Assembly (NCBI GenBank): GCA_903893795.1
Contig: CAITNO010000055.1
Span: forward strand, 62,001-126,000
Reading direction: 5' to 3'
Length of the DNA: 64,000 nucleotides
DNA from: Candidatus Hydrogenedentota bacterium
GTDB taxonomy: Bacteria > Hydrogenedentota > Hydrogenedentia > Hydrogenedentales > CAITNO01
Part shown: in pieces, positions 47,480-56,215 of the stretch
Layout of the letters: each line of letters opens with the position of its first letter
Numbering within the stretch: the stretch's first letter is position 1
Notes under the pieces: generated by a model
Told to the model about the DNA's origin: nothing
The model's database searches: none
The model's input: the letters and a program-made list of their open reading frames with translations, nothing else
Translations under genes and position numbers: made by a program

Positions 47480-48853
47480 TCATGTCTTGCCCATCTCCTG
47501 CGCCCTGTCCTCGATGGCCTTTACCAGCGTGCCGATGTCGGGGATGATGGAGATGAATTTTGGCTCGCCGTCGATGCATATGGCCGGGATGTTCTTGACG
47601 CCCATGTTGGCCATGTAGCCGATGCCCTCGCGGCTTTTGATCTTGTGCTCGCGCACTTCAACCGTCACGCTGGCGCGTGCGGCGGCGCGGAGGGCCGCAT
47701 CAAGGGTGTAGAGGCAGGGCGCGCAGGCGGCGGAGTCGAGGGTGATGCAGTCGACAATGACTGCCTTTTCCTGGGCGAAGTTGGGCAGCTTGATGTCGTC
47801 GAAGGGCCCCATGTCCGTCACGACCACGGTGGTGCGGGCCACCTGGCGCTGGTACTCGTCGTGGACCATGGCGGTGACGGCCTGCAAATTGGCTTCGGGC
47901 GTGCCGTAGGGCAGGTCACAGCCGGGTGCGAGGATGAACCCGGTGGTTCCCGCCGTGTCGATGCAGCGGATGGCGTCGAGCATGGCATCGGCCGGCTTGC
48001 CCAGCAGCAGCACCGAGGTGAGCTTGAGATTGCCCCCGGCCGATTTGCCGTTGCGCCGCGCCAGGCTGCAGAGCAGTTCGAGCGGGATGTTCTCGTCTAC
48101 GGACACATTGTCGCAGCTCGTGCGGCACATCACCTCCAGATTGCGGGTGGCGTCGCCGCAGACGAAGAGCGAGGAGAAGCCGCCCCGGACCTTCACATGG
48201 GCGAAGAGTTCATTGAGGTAAGGCGAGACGAACTCGGCAAAATGCTCGGGCGAAATCTGGCTCGTCATGGGATCGACCACGGCGATGATGTCGCACCCGT
48301 TTTCCAAATAGAACTCGGCGGTCTTCTTGCCCACCTCCACGGCGAAGGCCATCATTTCCTTCACCTGCTCGGGGGCCATGAGCATGTCGAGGAAGACGTC
48401 GCTGCCGCGCAGGTGCGAGACGAGGGTGAAGGGACCGGTGATCAACCCATACAGCGCGATTTCACCGCCCAGCTTTTTGGCAAGCCTTTGGGTGGCCTCG
48501 GCCACCAGCGGGAAGCGTCCCCGGGTGATGTCGAAGGCGGGCAGGTTCTCCAGGCGGCCGTTATCCATCAGCGGATGGGACACCACCGACGGGGGCACCT
48601 CGTTGGCCCAGTGCAGTTTGCAGTTCAGGATTTCAGCCTCCATCTGCAAATCGAAAACAATCGGCAGCCCGTCGGGGCGGTAGAGTTCGTGCGCCTTTTC
48701 GAGTCCCTGGACGATGAGATCGGCCGACTGGAGAAACTCGGTGGCGGTCACACCCAGCAACTTTCCGCCGTGGACCCCCACAAAGGGCGCCCAGGCCGGG
48801 CGCGGCGTGTGCTGGCCCTGGATCGCCTTGAGCAACAGTTCTTTTCCATTCAT
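47480..48853 (-). CDS. Uroporphyrinogen decarboxylase/MtaA-like methyltransferase with C-terminal thioredoxin-like domain
   Basis: URO-D fold motifs (ITGPFTLVSHLRGSDVFLDMLM; FAEFVSPYLNELFAHVK; LAPGCDLPYGTPEANLQA); C-terminal DSAACAPCLYTLDAAL and NIPAICIDGEPKF. Confidence 0.85.
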   Translation of the reverse strand: MNGKELLLKAIQGQHTPRPAWAPFVGVHGGKLLGVTATEFLQSADLIVQGLEKAHELYRPDGLPIVFDLQMEAEILNCKLHWANEVPPSVVSHPLMDNGRLENLPAFDITRGRFPLVAEATQRLAKKLGGEIALYGLITGPFTLVSHLRGSDVFLDMLMAPEQVKEMMAFAVEVGKKTAEFYLENGCDIIAVVDPMTSQISPEHFAEFVSPYLNELFAHVKVRGGFSSLFVCGDATRNLEVMCRTSCDNVSVDENIPLELLCSLARRNGKSAGGNLKLTSVLLLGKPADAMLDAIRCIDTAGTTGFILAPGCDLPYGTPEANLQAVTAMVHDEYQRQVARTTVVVTDMGPFDDIKLPNFAQEKAVIVDCITLDSAACAPCLYTLDAALRAAARASVTVEVREHKIKSREGIGYMANMGVKNIPAICIDGEPKFISIIPDIGTLVKAIEDRAQEMGKT

Positions 48854-49066
48854 GGGGACCGGCCTCCTTTGAACAGCGAATCAAAGCGGCATTGCACCAT
48901 GGGGGGCTGTCATGACCCGTCCGCAAGCCGCGTCCCTATGTCATACAGCTTCAACCGCCGGGAATCAAGAAATCCCGGTGGCCACGTTGGGGTGGGGGGG
49001 ATTGTTGACGCGCCCGGGCATCCCGGCCGGGCTGCGCTTCGTGCAGCGCCGGCCCTGAGCGGCGGT

Positions 49067-49957
49067 CTAGCTGCCGCTCGGTCCCCAGACTTCCTCCACG
49101 GCGCGGCGCAGGTTGGCCAGGCCGATGGTGATCCCTTTTATGGGGTCTTCCAGTCCCTCGAATTCGAGGGACAGCACTCCGTCGAATCCGGCCTCTTTCA
49201 GCACGCGCAGGCACTGCGCCACGGGCACCTCGCCATGACCCACGATCGCGCCGCGCAGGCGGTTGCCGGCGCGGGTGGGGAACCAGCCCTCGCCGGGATC
49301 GGGGCCGTTGCCTGACTTCCAGTGGAAATCCTTCACATGCACGTGGAACGCATGGGGGGCCATCCGGCCCACGGCCTGGGCGGGGTCCTCGTCGGCGCAC
49401 ATGAAATTACCCACGTCCACCAGCGCGCCAAAATTGGGATGGTTCACCACCTCGATGAGCTTTTCCATGCGCTCGCTGTCCTGGCAGAAATAGCCGTGGT
49501 TCTCCACCATCGTGCGGATGCCGCGCGCGGCGGCAAACTCGGTCACAGCCCGGCAGCCTTCGGCCATGCGCGGCAGGGCGGCCTCGAAACACTTCGGCCC
49601 CGGATGTCCCACGGGAAAGCCCCAGCCCGCGTCGTGGCGCATGCCCGGCGCGCCCAGCGCCTCGGCCACCAGCACCTCATCGCAAAGCCGCCGGACCTCG
49701 GCGTCCAGATTGCTGTCACTGCCGCAGAGCAGGTCGGCGGGGATGGTGTAGTTCACAATGGGCAGCCCGGCCTGCGCGCAGGCATCGCGCACGGTTGGCG
49801 CGAAGTCCAGCGCCGATACGCCCTCCGGCGGCGCCAACCCGGCAAACTCGATCACCTCAAAGCCCAGTTCCTTTGACTTGGCGATGACATCGAGCGGCTG
49901 CATCGCGCCCGATTCCACCAACTGGCTGAAACTGTACGAACTTACACCGATTTTCAT
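49067..49957 (-). CDS. Sugar phosphate isomerase/epimerase (xylose isomerase-like TIM barrel)
   Basis: MKIGVSSYSFSQLVESGAMQPLDVIAKSKELGFEVIEFAGL; MVENHGYFCQD; ALVDVGNFMCADEDP; HVHVKDFHW. Confidence 0.88.
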   Translation of the reverse strand: MKIGVSSYSFSQLVESGAMQPLDVIAKSKELGFEVIEFAGLAPPEGVSALDFAPTVRDACAQAGLPIVNYTIPADLLCGSDSNLDAEVRRLCDEVLVAEALGAPGMRHDAGWGFPVGHPGPKCFEAALPRMAEGCRAVTEFAAARGIRTMVENHGYFCQDSERMEKLIEVVNHPNFGALVDVGNFMCADEDPAQAVGRMAPHAFHVHVKDFHWKSGNGPDPGEGWFPTRAGNRLRGAIVGHGEVPVAQCLRVLKEAGFDGVLSLEFEGLEDPIKGITIGLANLRRAVEEVWGPSGS

Positions 49958-49982
49958 GTTGTCATTTCCTGTTCATGCCCCC

Positions 49983-50068
49983 CGTCATCCCCGCGAAGGC
50001 GGGGTTCCAATAACCGTGCAGGCGTCTGCCTCCAGCCTCTGAATTCCCGCGTGCGCGGGAATGACGGA
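49983..50068. repeat. Palindromic repeat family 3, inverted pair
   Basis: CGTCATCCCCGCGAAGGCGGGGTTCCA ... GAATTCCCGCGTGCGCGGGAATGACGG. Confidence 0.9.
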
Positions 50069-50097
50069 ACGGCGGTATTTCGTTAGTGGCCGATGGT

Positions 50098-50198
50098 TCA
50101 GAATTGCTTCACTTTCACAAACTTGCCCGTCTCGCCGGACTTCAAGATCGCCTCGCACAGCGCAATCGCGTAGCGGCTCAATTCACCCGGTGTGGGCG
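50098..50198 (-). pseudogene. C-terminal remnant of a Gfo/Idh/MocA oxidoreductase
   Basis: Minus-strand translation TPGELSRYAIALCEAILKSGETGKFVKVKQF*, matching TPGELGRDAIALCEAIVRSGETRKFVKVKRF* of the intact gene at 50910. Confidence 0.85.
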
Positions 50199-50220
50199 TT
50201 GTCTACTGGAAGCGGCAGGT

Positions 50221-50679
50221 TCACTCCAACGTCAGGCTGGAAGGATCCGTCATGTAAAAGGGAACGTCTGCGTCGATGCCAACAATCGCCTCATCCACCG
50301 AGATGTTACCGAGTAAAGCGCACATGCAGGCGAACCAGCACACCACAGAAACAATCGCAGTCTTCGGCGGTTTCTGAATGTCATGCCGCAGCCAGCATAG
50401 AATCAGCAACAAGTTCGCGATAGCCGGCGGACCGAGCCAGAACGAAACCTCGTGAACCACTGTGAAGCCAACACCAAGATGAGCATATGTCGGCTTCGCG
50501 CCGAGAGTGATAAGTAAAATAATCTCAATGAGGATACAGAGAGCGACGGATAAAGAAACAGCAAATGCCACCGACTGCAATAGACGCAACTTGGTGAAAA
50601 GGGAGGCGGCACCATAGCAATAGACCACGCTCGTGACAAGAGTCACTGGGAACGCAAACATCAATCCAAAGAGTTCCAT
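50221..50679 (-). CDS. Hypothetical membrane protein (about 4 TM)
   Basis: 152 aa with repeated hydrophobic segments; lower-GC, atypical codon use relative to flanks. Confidence 0.55.
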   Translation of the reverse strand: MELFGLMFAFPVTLVTSVVYCYGAASLFTKLRLLQSVAFAVSLSVALCILIEIILLITLGAKPTYAHLGVGFTVVHEVSFWLGPPAIANLLLILCWLRHDIQKPPKTAIVSVVCWFACMCALLGNISVDEAIVGIDADVPFYMTDPSSLTLE

Positions 50680-50865
50680 GCTTTCGCCTCAAAATGGTTA
50701 TATGGTTTCTTTATGGCGCCGTTGTGTCACATGACCAAGGCATACTACTCTGAGGTCGCAATTCGTGACAACTTCGAGCTCGACGGTTCCGATACTTGCC
50801 ACTCCTTCGGCGCTCCAAGGCGCAACGGGTTTCTTCTGAACCCTTTATCCCCTACATCCTTGTGC

Positions 50866-50905
50866 AACTTTCTTCCTTCGTGTTCTATGTGCCTCCGTGG
50901 TAAAT
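50866..50905. repeat. CCACGGAGGCAC-type dispersed repeat (family 6), degenerate
   Basis: GCAACTTTCTTCCTTCGTGTTCTATGTGCCTCCGTGGT; compare 55969-56003 and 56069-56157. Confidence 0.5.
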
Positions 50906-50909
50906 CTGC

Positions 50910-51929
50910 CTAGAATCTCTTAACTTTCACAAATTTCCTCGTCTCGCCAGATCTAACGATCGCTTCGCACAGCGCGATGGCGTCGCGGCCCAGTTCGCCC
51001 GGCGTGGGCGAGTTGATCTTGCCGCGGATGGCGTCGAAGAATGCCTGCTGGCTGGTGGTGCGTTTTGCGGGCACCTTGGGGTGCGTCACCACATCGGGCG
51101 TGCCCTTGCGGCCCGGCTTGATCAGTTCTATCGGCGCGGATTCGGTGAAGCCCATGCGCAGCGTGCCCTTCTCGCCGTAGACCTCGAGGAATCCGCCGCC
51201 GCAGGGCGTGACCCAGCTCAATTCGAGCACGCCTGTTGCGCCGTTCTCAAAACGCATGATCACCGAGGCGTTGTCGATCACGTCGATGCCGGGCTTGCGC
51301 GTCCCCGTGAGCGCCGCCAACTCCGTCACCGGTCCGGCGGTCCAGCGCATCATCTCGGCCATGTGCACGCCGATGTCGAGCACAATGCCGCCCTCCCAGG
51401 CCTTCTGCACAAACCATGTCGCGCCGGGCGACCAACCCACATCGGGCGTGGTGCCGCCCGCGCGCAGGCAGCGCAGGTGGATGGGCGTGCCGATGGTGCC
51501 CTGCTGCACCAGTTTCGCGAAGGCGGCGTAGGGCGGGTGATAGTGCAGCGTGTGGTTGATCTGGAGGATGCGGTTCGCCCTGCGGGCCGTTTCGATCATG
51601 CGCGTCGTTTCCGGTGTCGTGGCGGCCATCGGCTTTTCGCACAGCACATGCAGCCCCGCCGCCAGCGCATCCAGCGTCATGGGCCGGTGCAGTTTGTTCG
51701 GTGTGCAGACCACCACGGCATCGACGCCGGAACGGAACATGGCGGCCGAGTCGGTGAACCGCGCCGCATCGCCCAGGCCGAACTTCGCCGACAGGGTCTC
51801 CATCTGCGCCGGGTTCACGTCGCACAGCGCCGTGATCTTCGCGCCCTTCACGCCCAGCCAGCCCGGCACATGATCCTCATGGGCAATCTTGCCGCAGCCT
51901 GTGATGCCGATTCTTAACGTATCCGCCAT
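50910..51929 (-). CDS. Gfo/Idh/MocA family oxidoreductase
   Basis: MADTLRIGITGCGKIAHEDHVPGWLGV; LHVLCEKPMAATTPET. Confidence 0.92.
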   Translation of the reverse strand: MADTLRIGITGCGKIAHEDHVPGWLGVKGAKITALCDVNPAQMETLSAKFGLGDAARFTDSAAMFRSGVDAVVVCTPNKLHRPMTLDALAAGLHVLCEKPMAATTPETTRMIETARRANRILQINHTLHYHPPYAAFAKLVQQGTIGTPIHLRCLRAGGTTPDVGWSPGATWFVQKAWEGGIVLDIGVHMAEMMRWTAGPVTELAALTGTRKPGIDVIDNASVIMRFENGATGVLELSWVTPCGGGFLEVYGEKGTLRMGFTESAPIELIKPGRKGTPDVVTHPKVPAKRTTSQQAFFDAIRGKINSPTPGELGRDAIALCEAIVRSGETRKFVKVKRF

Positions 51930-51979
51930 GCCCAGTCTCCCGTTCAGCTCAATTGCCCCGCGCAAAAACAAAGACAGAA

Positions 51980-52005
51980 GCCGGCAGGGATGCCGGCGCT
52001 CCCAG
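51980..52005 (+). repeat. Repeat family 5 (26-nt element)
   Basis: GCCGGCA-GGGA-TGCCGGC-GCTCCCAG. Confidence 0.8.
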
Positions 52006-52124
52006 TGCGCAGGAACCCCGCGGCAGGGCAAGGGCTTGAGCGTAAGCCATTTCCTCCCTTGATTCAACCGCGGGTAATAGCGAGAATTGGGATGCTGCCC
52101 CATCCAACACAGGAGCCCAAGACC

Positions 52125-53054
52125 ATGACCTGGATGATTCCGCTGAGCCTGTTCTGCCTGAGCGCCGTTCAAGGCGCGACGCCCGTGATTCTGGACACGG
52201 ACATCGGCGACGACATTGACGACACGTGGGCGCTGTGCATGGCGCTGGGTTCGCCCGACATTGACCTGAAACTGATCGTCACGGCGGTGCACAACACGCC
52301 GGTCAAGGCCCGGCTGGTGGCAAAGATCCTGGAACGGGCCGGACGCACCGACATTCCGCTGGGCATCGGCAAGAAAACCAAGGAAACGCCCATCAACCAG
52401 GAGAAATGGCTCGGCGACTACAGCCTGGACCAGTACAAGGGCAAGGTCTATCAGGACGGGGTGCAGGCGCTGATCGACACGATTCAGGCGGCCAGGGAAC
52501 CCATCACCCTGTGCGCCATCGGCCCGCTGACCAACCTGGCCGAGGCGCTCAAGCGCGACCCGTCCATCGCGGCCAAGGCCCGGCTGGTGCTGATGTTCGG
52601 CAGCGTGCGCATCGGCTATGGCGGCAAGTCGACGCCCGACCCGGAATGGAACGTGGTGTGCGACGTGCCCGCGGCCCAGGCGGTCTTCGCCGCGCCCTGG
52701 GACATCACCATTGCCCCACTCGACACCTGCGGCACGCTCAAGCTGGAGGGCGAAGACTATACGGCAGTGGCGAAATCTGAAACCAAACTCGCCCGGATCG
52801 TGGTCGAAAACTATGACCAGTGGGTGAACCGGGGCCAGTATGCCAAGGATTCGAGCAGCATCCTGTTTGACACCCAGGCGATGTACATGACCCGGTCCAC
52901 CGATTTTCTGACGCTGGAAACGGTCAAATTGAGTGTGAACGACAAGGGCATGACCATCGAGGACCCGAACGGGCGTCCGGTGCACTGCGCGCTGGGCTGG
53001 AAAGACCAGGCAGGGTTCAAGAAGGCGCTGACCGGGGCGTTGACGCGGCCCTGA
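52125..53054 (+). CDS. Nucleoside hydrolase (IUNH-like), secreted
   Basis: Signal peptide; PVILDTDIGDDIDDTWAL metal-binding motif; ITLCAIGPLTNLAEAL. Confidence 0.92.
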   Translation: MTWMIPLSLFCLSAVQGATPVILDTDIGDDIDDTWALCMALGSPDIDLKLIVTAVHNTPVKARLVAKILERAGRTDIPLGIGKKTKETPINQEKWLGDYSLDQYKGKVYQDGVQALIDTIQAAREPITLCAIGPLTNLAEALKRDPSIAAKARLVLMFGSVRIGYGGKSTPDPEWNVVCDVPAAQAVFAAPWDITIAPLDTCGTLKLEGEDYTAVAKSETKLARIVVENYDQWVNRGQYAKDSSSILFDTQAMYMTRSTDFLTLETVKLSVNDKGMTIEDPNGRPVHCALGWKDQAGFKKALTGALTRP

Positions 53055-53146
53055 AGTGCCCCATGGAGACAGGCCAAGCGGTTGCAAATTCTGCGTTTTT
53101 GTCCTAGAATCGACCTGTGAAGACCAAATTGGCAGGAGTTCATGAC

Positions 53147-53371
53147 ATGGAACAGACACTGCGGATGCCGATTCTGACGTGGAAAGAGGGCGAAGTGTAC
53201 GTGGCGGACTGTCCGGCGGTGCGAATTGCCAGTCAGGGAGATACCGAGCAGGAAGCGATAGAGAACCTCAAAGAGGCGATAGAACTGTACTTTGAAGACA
53301 TGCCGGGAATGACGGTCCCGCCTTATGAGGATGCCCACGCGCGGGAGATTGAGGTGCCCCTTGCCTCTTAA
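53147..53371 (+). CDS. HicB family antitoxin
   Basis: VADCPAVRIASQGDTEQEAIENLKEAIELYFED. Confidence 0.88.
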   Translation: MEQTLRMPILTWKEGEVYVADCPAVRIASQGDTEQEAIENLKEAIELYFEDMPGMTVPPYEDAHAREIEVPLAS

Positions 53372-53375
53372 CCCG

Positions 53376-53582
53376 ATGCCTGCGCGGGAGGTGGTGAGCC
53401 GGTTAGAGAAACTTGGTTTTCAACGGGTTTCTCAGAAGGGCAGCCACCTGAAGTTGCGGCGGGAACGGGGTGGGAAGGTTTATACGGTCGTGGTCCCAAT
53501 GCATCGTCGCGATATTGCAATATCTGTGCTGGGGCGGATACTGCAACAGGCCGGTTTGGAGTGGGATGAGTTCAAAGGTTAA
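53376..53582 (+). CDS. HicA family toxin
   Basis: MPAREVVSRLEKLGFQRVSQKGSHLKLRRERGG...VVPMHRRDIAISVLGRILQQAGL. Confidence 0.92.
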   Translation: MPAREVVSRLEKLGFQRVSQKGSHLKLRRERGGKVYTVVVPMHRRDIAISVLGRILQQAGLEWDEFKG

Positions 53583-53719
53583 GCAATTCCAAAGCTGACT
53601 GCTGACAACGCTGAATTTGCGGGACGTTTCTGTTATTCTGATAAGACGTTATTGCGGCCGTCGGCCGCTGGCAGCACATTGAACAACCTTTTTCAACAAT
53701 GGTCAGGAGGTATTGGGAT

Positions 53720-54970
53720 ATGGAAGAGCGCGGAAGCATCAGCCGCCGGGACTTTGCCAAGGCGTCGGCGCTGGCCGGGTTTGCCGTGATTTCTGCAAGA
53801 GCAGGCGTGGCGGCGACCAACACGGACACCCTGAAGATTGGGCTTATCGGCTGCGGCGGACGCGGCACGGGCGCGGCGGTCAACTGCCTCACCGGCGTGG
53901 AAAACATCAAGCTGGTGGCCATGGCCGACACGTTTCCAGACAAGATCGAGGCGTGCCTTAAGAACCTGGAGAAGGCCGGCGACAAGATTTGGGGCAAGGT
54001 GGACGTGAAGCCCGACATGCAGTTTGTCGGCCTGGACGCCTACCAGAAGCTGCTCAAGACCGATGTGGATGTGGTCATTCATGCAACGCCGCCCTATGCC
54101 CGCCCCCTGCACGTTGAGGCGGTCATCAACGCCGGCAAGCACCTCTTCACCGAGAAGCCCGTGGCCGTCGACCCCGTCGGCATCCGCCGCGTACTGGCCG
54201 CCGCCAAAAAGGCGCAGGACAACAAGCAGTGCATCGTGACCGGCCTGCAGCGCCGCCACCAGCTTCCCTACATCGAGACCATCAAGCAGCTTCAGGACGG
54301 CAAGATCGGCCAGATCGTCGCGGGCCGCGCCTACTGGAACGGCGGTCTGCCCTTCAGCCACCTGCGCAAGGACGGCTGGAATGACCTCGAATACCGCCTG
54401 CGCAACTGGTACAACCAGTGCTGGACCTGCGGCGACAACATCGTCGAACAGCACGTCCATAACCTGGACGTCCTCAACTGGGTGCTGGGCGGCCATCCCG
54501 AGAAGGTCACCGCGTCCGGCGGCCGCGCCTGGAAGCCGGTTGAAGAGCGCTTCGGCGACATCTGGGACAACTTCTCCTGCGACTACACCTACGCGAACGA
54601 CGTGCACGTGCTGAGCATGTCCCGCCATTGGAACGACACGGCCAACGATGTTTCCGAGCATGTGGTCGGCACCACGGGTGTCAGCAACTGTCAGGATCTG
54701 GCCAAAGGCGGCATCGACCCCTACGTGCAGGAGCACATCGACCTCTTCGCGGCCATTCGCGGCGAAGCCCCCTACGCCAACGAGCTGTTCCGCACGGCCG
54801 AAAGCACCATGACGGCGATCATGGGCCGCATGGCGGCCTACACCGGCGAGGAACTCACCTGGGACAAGGCGCTCAACAGCGACCTGAGCATCGTTCCCGA
54901 AGTGCTCGACTTCGACAAGTCCTATCCGGTCGGCCCGATCCCCGTCCCCGGCAAGAAATACAAGGGATAA
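53720..54970 (+). CDS. Gfo/Idh/MocA oxidoreductase with Tat signal
   Basis: SISRRDFAKASALAGFAVISARAGVAA; IGLIGCGGRGTGAAVN; HLFTEKPVAVDPVGIR. Confidence 0.92.
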   Translation: MEERGSISRRDFAKASALAGFAVISARAGVAATNTDTLKIGLIGCGGRGTGAAVNCLTGVENIKLVAMADTFPDKIEACLKNLEKAGDKIWGKVDVKPDMQFVGLDAYQKLLKTDVDVVIHATPPYARPLHVEAVINAGKHLFTEKPVAVDPVGIRRVLAAAKKAQDNKQCIVTGLQRRHQLPYIETIKQLQDGKIGQIVAGRAYWNGGLPFSHLRKDGWNDLEYRLRNWYNQCWTCGDNIVEQHVHNLDVLNWVLGGHPEKVTASGGRAWKPVEERFGDIWDNFSCDYTYANDVHVLSMSRHWNDTANDVSEHVVGTTGVSNCQDLAKGGIDPYVQEHIDLFAAIRGEAPYANELFRTAESTMTAIMGRMAAYTGEELTWDKALNSDLSIVPEVLDFDKSYPVGPIPVPGKKYKG

Positions 54971-54996
54971 TCCACCCTTCATCGCGACCCATCCCC

Positions 54997-55024
54997 GCCC
55001 CCCCGGCCCCCGCGCCGGGGGGGC
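54997..55024 (+). terminator. Strong GC hairpin, likely terminator after the oxidoreductase
   Basis: GCCCCCCCGGC-CCCCGC-GCCGGGGGGGC perfect 11-bp stem. Confidence 0.55.
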
Positions 55025-55198
55025 GCTGTCTTAATTCGCCTTGTTGGCCCGCGTTGTAAAATGAATACTTGCATCGCTCCCGGCGTTTAGTACAATGTGA
55101 ACTGAATATCGGCCGAGTCCCAAGCGGGGCAAAAACGGCTGGAATTGACTGTTTATCGGAGGCGGGAGCGCGCTCCCGGGCTAGGAAAGGAAAGAGCA

Positions 55199-55804
55199 AT
55201 GTCGAAAACGTGGATGAGAGTTCTCAGTTGCACCCTGATAGCGAGCGTGGTGGCACTGGGCATCGTGGGCTGCGAGACCTACGGCGAGGCGGCCGGTTTG
55301 GGCGGCGCCATCGGCGCCGGCACCGGCGCGATTATCGGCAACCAGTCGCACAATGCCGTTGCGGGTGCGCTGATCGGCGGCGCGCTGGGCGCGGTCACCG
55401 GCCTTATCGTGCATGATATCAAGGTAAAACAGGCCCGCAGCAGGGAGCAAACGGCGCAGGTCTACAATTACCAGCCGACGCAGGGCGAAATGCTCACGCT
55501 GGAGCGTTCCGAAGTCCTGCCGCCCTCCGTGCGTCCCGGCGAGGAAATCTCCGGCACCATCCAGTATGCCCTTTTAGGCACCGGTGGTGGGGTGCAGGTT
55601 GGCGAACAGCGCACCATCATGCAGGGTGACCGCACCGTTGCCGACATTTCCACCCAGAACTTCACCCGCCAGGACGGCACCTGGGTCAGCACGCTGCCCT
55701 TCCGCCTTCCGGGCAACATCCAGCCGGGACAGTATTCCGTGGTGACCACGGTGCGCACCGCCCGGTCGGCCATCTCCGGCCGCGCCAACTTCACGGTGCT
55801 GTAA
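55199..55804 (+). CDS. Glycine-zipper lipoprotein
   Basis: Lipobox VVALGIVGC; glycine-zipper AAGLGGAIGAGTGAIIGNQSHNAVAGALIGGALGAVTG. Confidence 0.85.
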   Translation: MSKTWMRVLSCTLIASVVALGIVGCETYGEAAGLGGAIGAGTGAIIGNQSHNAVAGALIGGALGAVTGLIVHDIKVKQARSREQTAQVYNYQPTQGEMLTLERSEVLPPSVRPGEEISGTIQYALLGTGGGVQVGEQRTIMQGDRTVADISTQNFTRQDGTWVSTLPFRLPGNIQPGQYSVVTTVRTARSAISGRANFTVL

Positions 55805-55831
55805 GCTTTAAGAAGACAGTCTGAAACAAAG

Positions 55832-55870
55832 CGCGCCGCACTCCAAGACGGGAGTGCGGCGCGTTGTTTC
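55832..55870 (+). terminator. Intrinsic terminator
   Basis: CGCGCCGCACTCC-AAGACG-GGAGTGCGGCGCG then TTGTTTC. Confidence 0.8.
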
Positions 55871-55968
55871 ATCGCCTTGTGCCTTTTGTGCTGTTATCTG
55901 CCATTTTCAATCAGTCTTTTCAAAGACGTTCATTCGCCTCAGCCATAAGTCATTCTGCACAAAGAAGA

Positions 55969-56157
55969 CAAACCACGGAAGGCACAGGGGGACACAGAGA
56001 AACTGGGTAGCCTTAATCCTTTGGTCTATCTTGTGAATCCTGTTCTTCCATGTCAAACCATCTAATGCCTTTTTCCGTGTAGTTCCGTGAATTCCGTGGT
56101 TAGTTCCTATTTGGGGGAATTGCCAACCACGGAATTCACGGAGTTGCACGGAAGAAG
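55969..56157. repeat. Composite of families 6 and 7, ending in a long imperfect inverted repeat
   Basis: AACCACGGAAGGCACAGGGGGACACAGAG; reverse of ACATGGAAGAACAGGATTCACAAGATAGA; arms 56069-56103 and 56123-56157 around TCCGTGAATTCCGTGGTT. Confidence 0.8.
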
Positions 56158-56215
56158 AATCTCACAATGAATCAGTCTTGGGTTGTGGGCTATGCGCTCG
56201 TTGGGCCCCTTGTGG

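Noticed and set aside
47048-49315. 755-aa plus-strand ORF
   Set aside because: Antisense to the G3E GTPase, URO-D and sugar isomerase genes; low-complexity His/Gly/Arg-rich translation typical of shadow ORFs in high-GC DNA.
53693-54982. 429-aa minus-strand ORF
   Set aside because: Antisense shadow of the Tat-signal Gfo/Idh/MocA gene with its clear signal peptide and Rossmann motif.
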